This document shows positions 4,767-5,227 of a DNA stretch of 5,227 bases, piece by piece (the stretch's first letter is position 1; every line of letters starts with the position of its first letter). Origin of the DNA: Rickettsiales bacterium. GTDB lineage: Bacteria > Pseudomonadota > Alphaproteobacteria > Rickettsiales > CANDYO01. The notes under the pieces are model-generated. The model searched no databases. It had not been told where the DNA came from and was given only the letters and a program-made list of their open reading frames with translations. The stretch covers positions 1-5,227 of the forward strand of contig CANDYO010000143.1 of assembly GCA_947424995.1 (NCBI GenBank). Direction: 5' to 3'. Both the position numbers and the translations under genes were made by a program.

Positions 4767-5035
4767 TATAATCCTTTCACAAATTACGTTTTCTAGCACA
4801 AGTCTAAAGTTATTTGTCGGTTTCTGTGACAGAAGATAACTATTTACACCGCTTAAGATAATAATTATTTTATTATTCAATTTTTCGCTACTCTTAATTA
4901 TAATTGTCGCTGGACTCAATCGAAACGCTCTGTGCATACAATATAATATTAAAATTACTACTACACCGCATTGCTATTATTATGAAGTAGGCCTCTTATT
5001 ATCTCACTGCCGTAATTAGCTAATAATTATATGAC

Positions 5036-5051
5036 TATTGTTTAAACAATA
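5036..5051. repeat. 16-bp perfect palindrome
   Basis: TATTGTTTAAACAATA reads identically on both strands with no spacer. It shares the TATTG/CAATA ends with the palindrome at 4743-4766. This is consistent with a site for a dimeric DNA-binding protein, but function is unknown. Confidence 0.45.
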
Positions 5052-5227
5052 AGTTCCAAATATTTTGTTCTTCCACTCTTTTTATAATATGCGGATAGTA
5101 ATCATTAGTTCAATATCTTGTATATTAATATAATCAATTAATTAAATATAGCTAATTTGTCTTTTTCATTGCATTAGCTATAACATACACATTAATTAAG
5201 CACTTGTTATGTAACTTATATATAACC

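Larger units (their letters stand above)
3940..5227. other. Gene-free AT-rich region with palindromes
   Basis: No convincing gene was found in nearly 1.3 kb. Several frames stay open for 45-60 codons, including two minus-strand ATG frames of 57 codons (4309-4482 and 4764-4937), but about this many are expected by chance at this A+T content. Inverted repeats occur at 4376-4390, 4571-4604, 4640-4661 (7-bp arms), 4743-4766 and 5036-5051. The 9-mer AATAATTAT occurs four times (4404, 4748, 4860, 5022), two copies within GCAATAATTAT. One near-match to a DnaA box (minus strand, 4931-4939, GTATGCACA) is present. It may be decayed DNA or hold an origin; I cannot decide which. Confidence 0.45.

Noticed and set aside
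4931..4939. DnaA box (minus strand GTATGCACA)
   Set aside because: A single one-mismatch site is not enough to call an origin.
4839..5018. Plus-strand run of 59 codons with a hydrophobic stretch
   Set aside because: It has no usable start codon, follows an in-frame stop, and is antisense to the 4764-4937 minus-strand frame.
1..5227. CRISPR array, tRNA, rRNA, IS element or toxin gene
   Set aside because: No regular spaced repeats, no cloverleaf, no transposase or terminal inverted repeats with target duplication, and no toxin-like gene beside either RHH gene were seen.
1..5227. Window as a complete circular plasmid
   Set aside because: The two ends share no visible overlap, so circularity cannot be shown from the sequence, although the gene set would suffice for a small plasmid.

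Overview
This AT-rich window looks like the replication, copy-control and partition core of a small plasmid from an alpha-proteobacterial intracellular bacterium, most likely Rickettsiales or a similar host-associated lineage. The grounds are the very low G+C, the decayed-looking spacers, and a Rep protein carrying a DnaA domain I, a type known from Rickettsia plasmids. The host assignment is inference. All five confident genes lie on the minus strand, so they are read from right to left.

Layout in transcription order. (1) About 3813-5227: 1.4 kb with no convincing gene, containing palindromes and, next to parA, a promoter plus repeats that may be a centromere/operator. (2) 3129-3812: a small ParA ATPase, followed after 69 bp by an 84-aa ribbon-helix-helix (RHH) protein at 2805-3059. 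This is the usual type Ib partition arrangement. (3) 2330-2804: spacer with three 12-bp tandem repeats, a 10-bp-arm palindrome and a strong minus-strand promoter (TTGACA-N17-CATAAT). (4) 2129-2329: a 66-aa CopG-like RHH protein. (5) 1985-2128: a short gap with a strong promoter of opposite polarity and a 12-bp RNA hairpin with a U-rich tail, predicted to make an antisense RNA of about 50 nt. (6) 779-1984: the 401-aa Rep, with an N-terminal winged helix, a phage-replisome-organiser-like middle and a C-terminal DnaA domain I. (7) 384-779: msrB, methionine-R-sulfoxide reductase, overlapping rep by one base (TAATG). (8) 1-383: spacer with a possible broken plus-strand reading frame and a strong hairpin.

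How the parts may work together. Rep would bind the origin and recruit the replicative helicase through its DnaA domain I. Its own gene contains a cluster of repeats beside an AT-rich stretch, resembling the lambda origin inside gene O, so the origin may be internal to rep. The order RHH gene, countertranscribed RNA, rep is the same as the copG-RNAII-repB control cassette of pMV158, but the Rep is unrelated. ParA and the second RHH protein would segregate the plasmid. msrB appears to be a passenger gene translationally coupled to rep.

The strongest leads are the predicted antisense RNA at about 2060-2113 and the origin-like structure at about 1359-1549.
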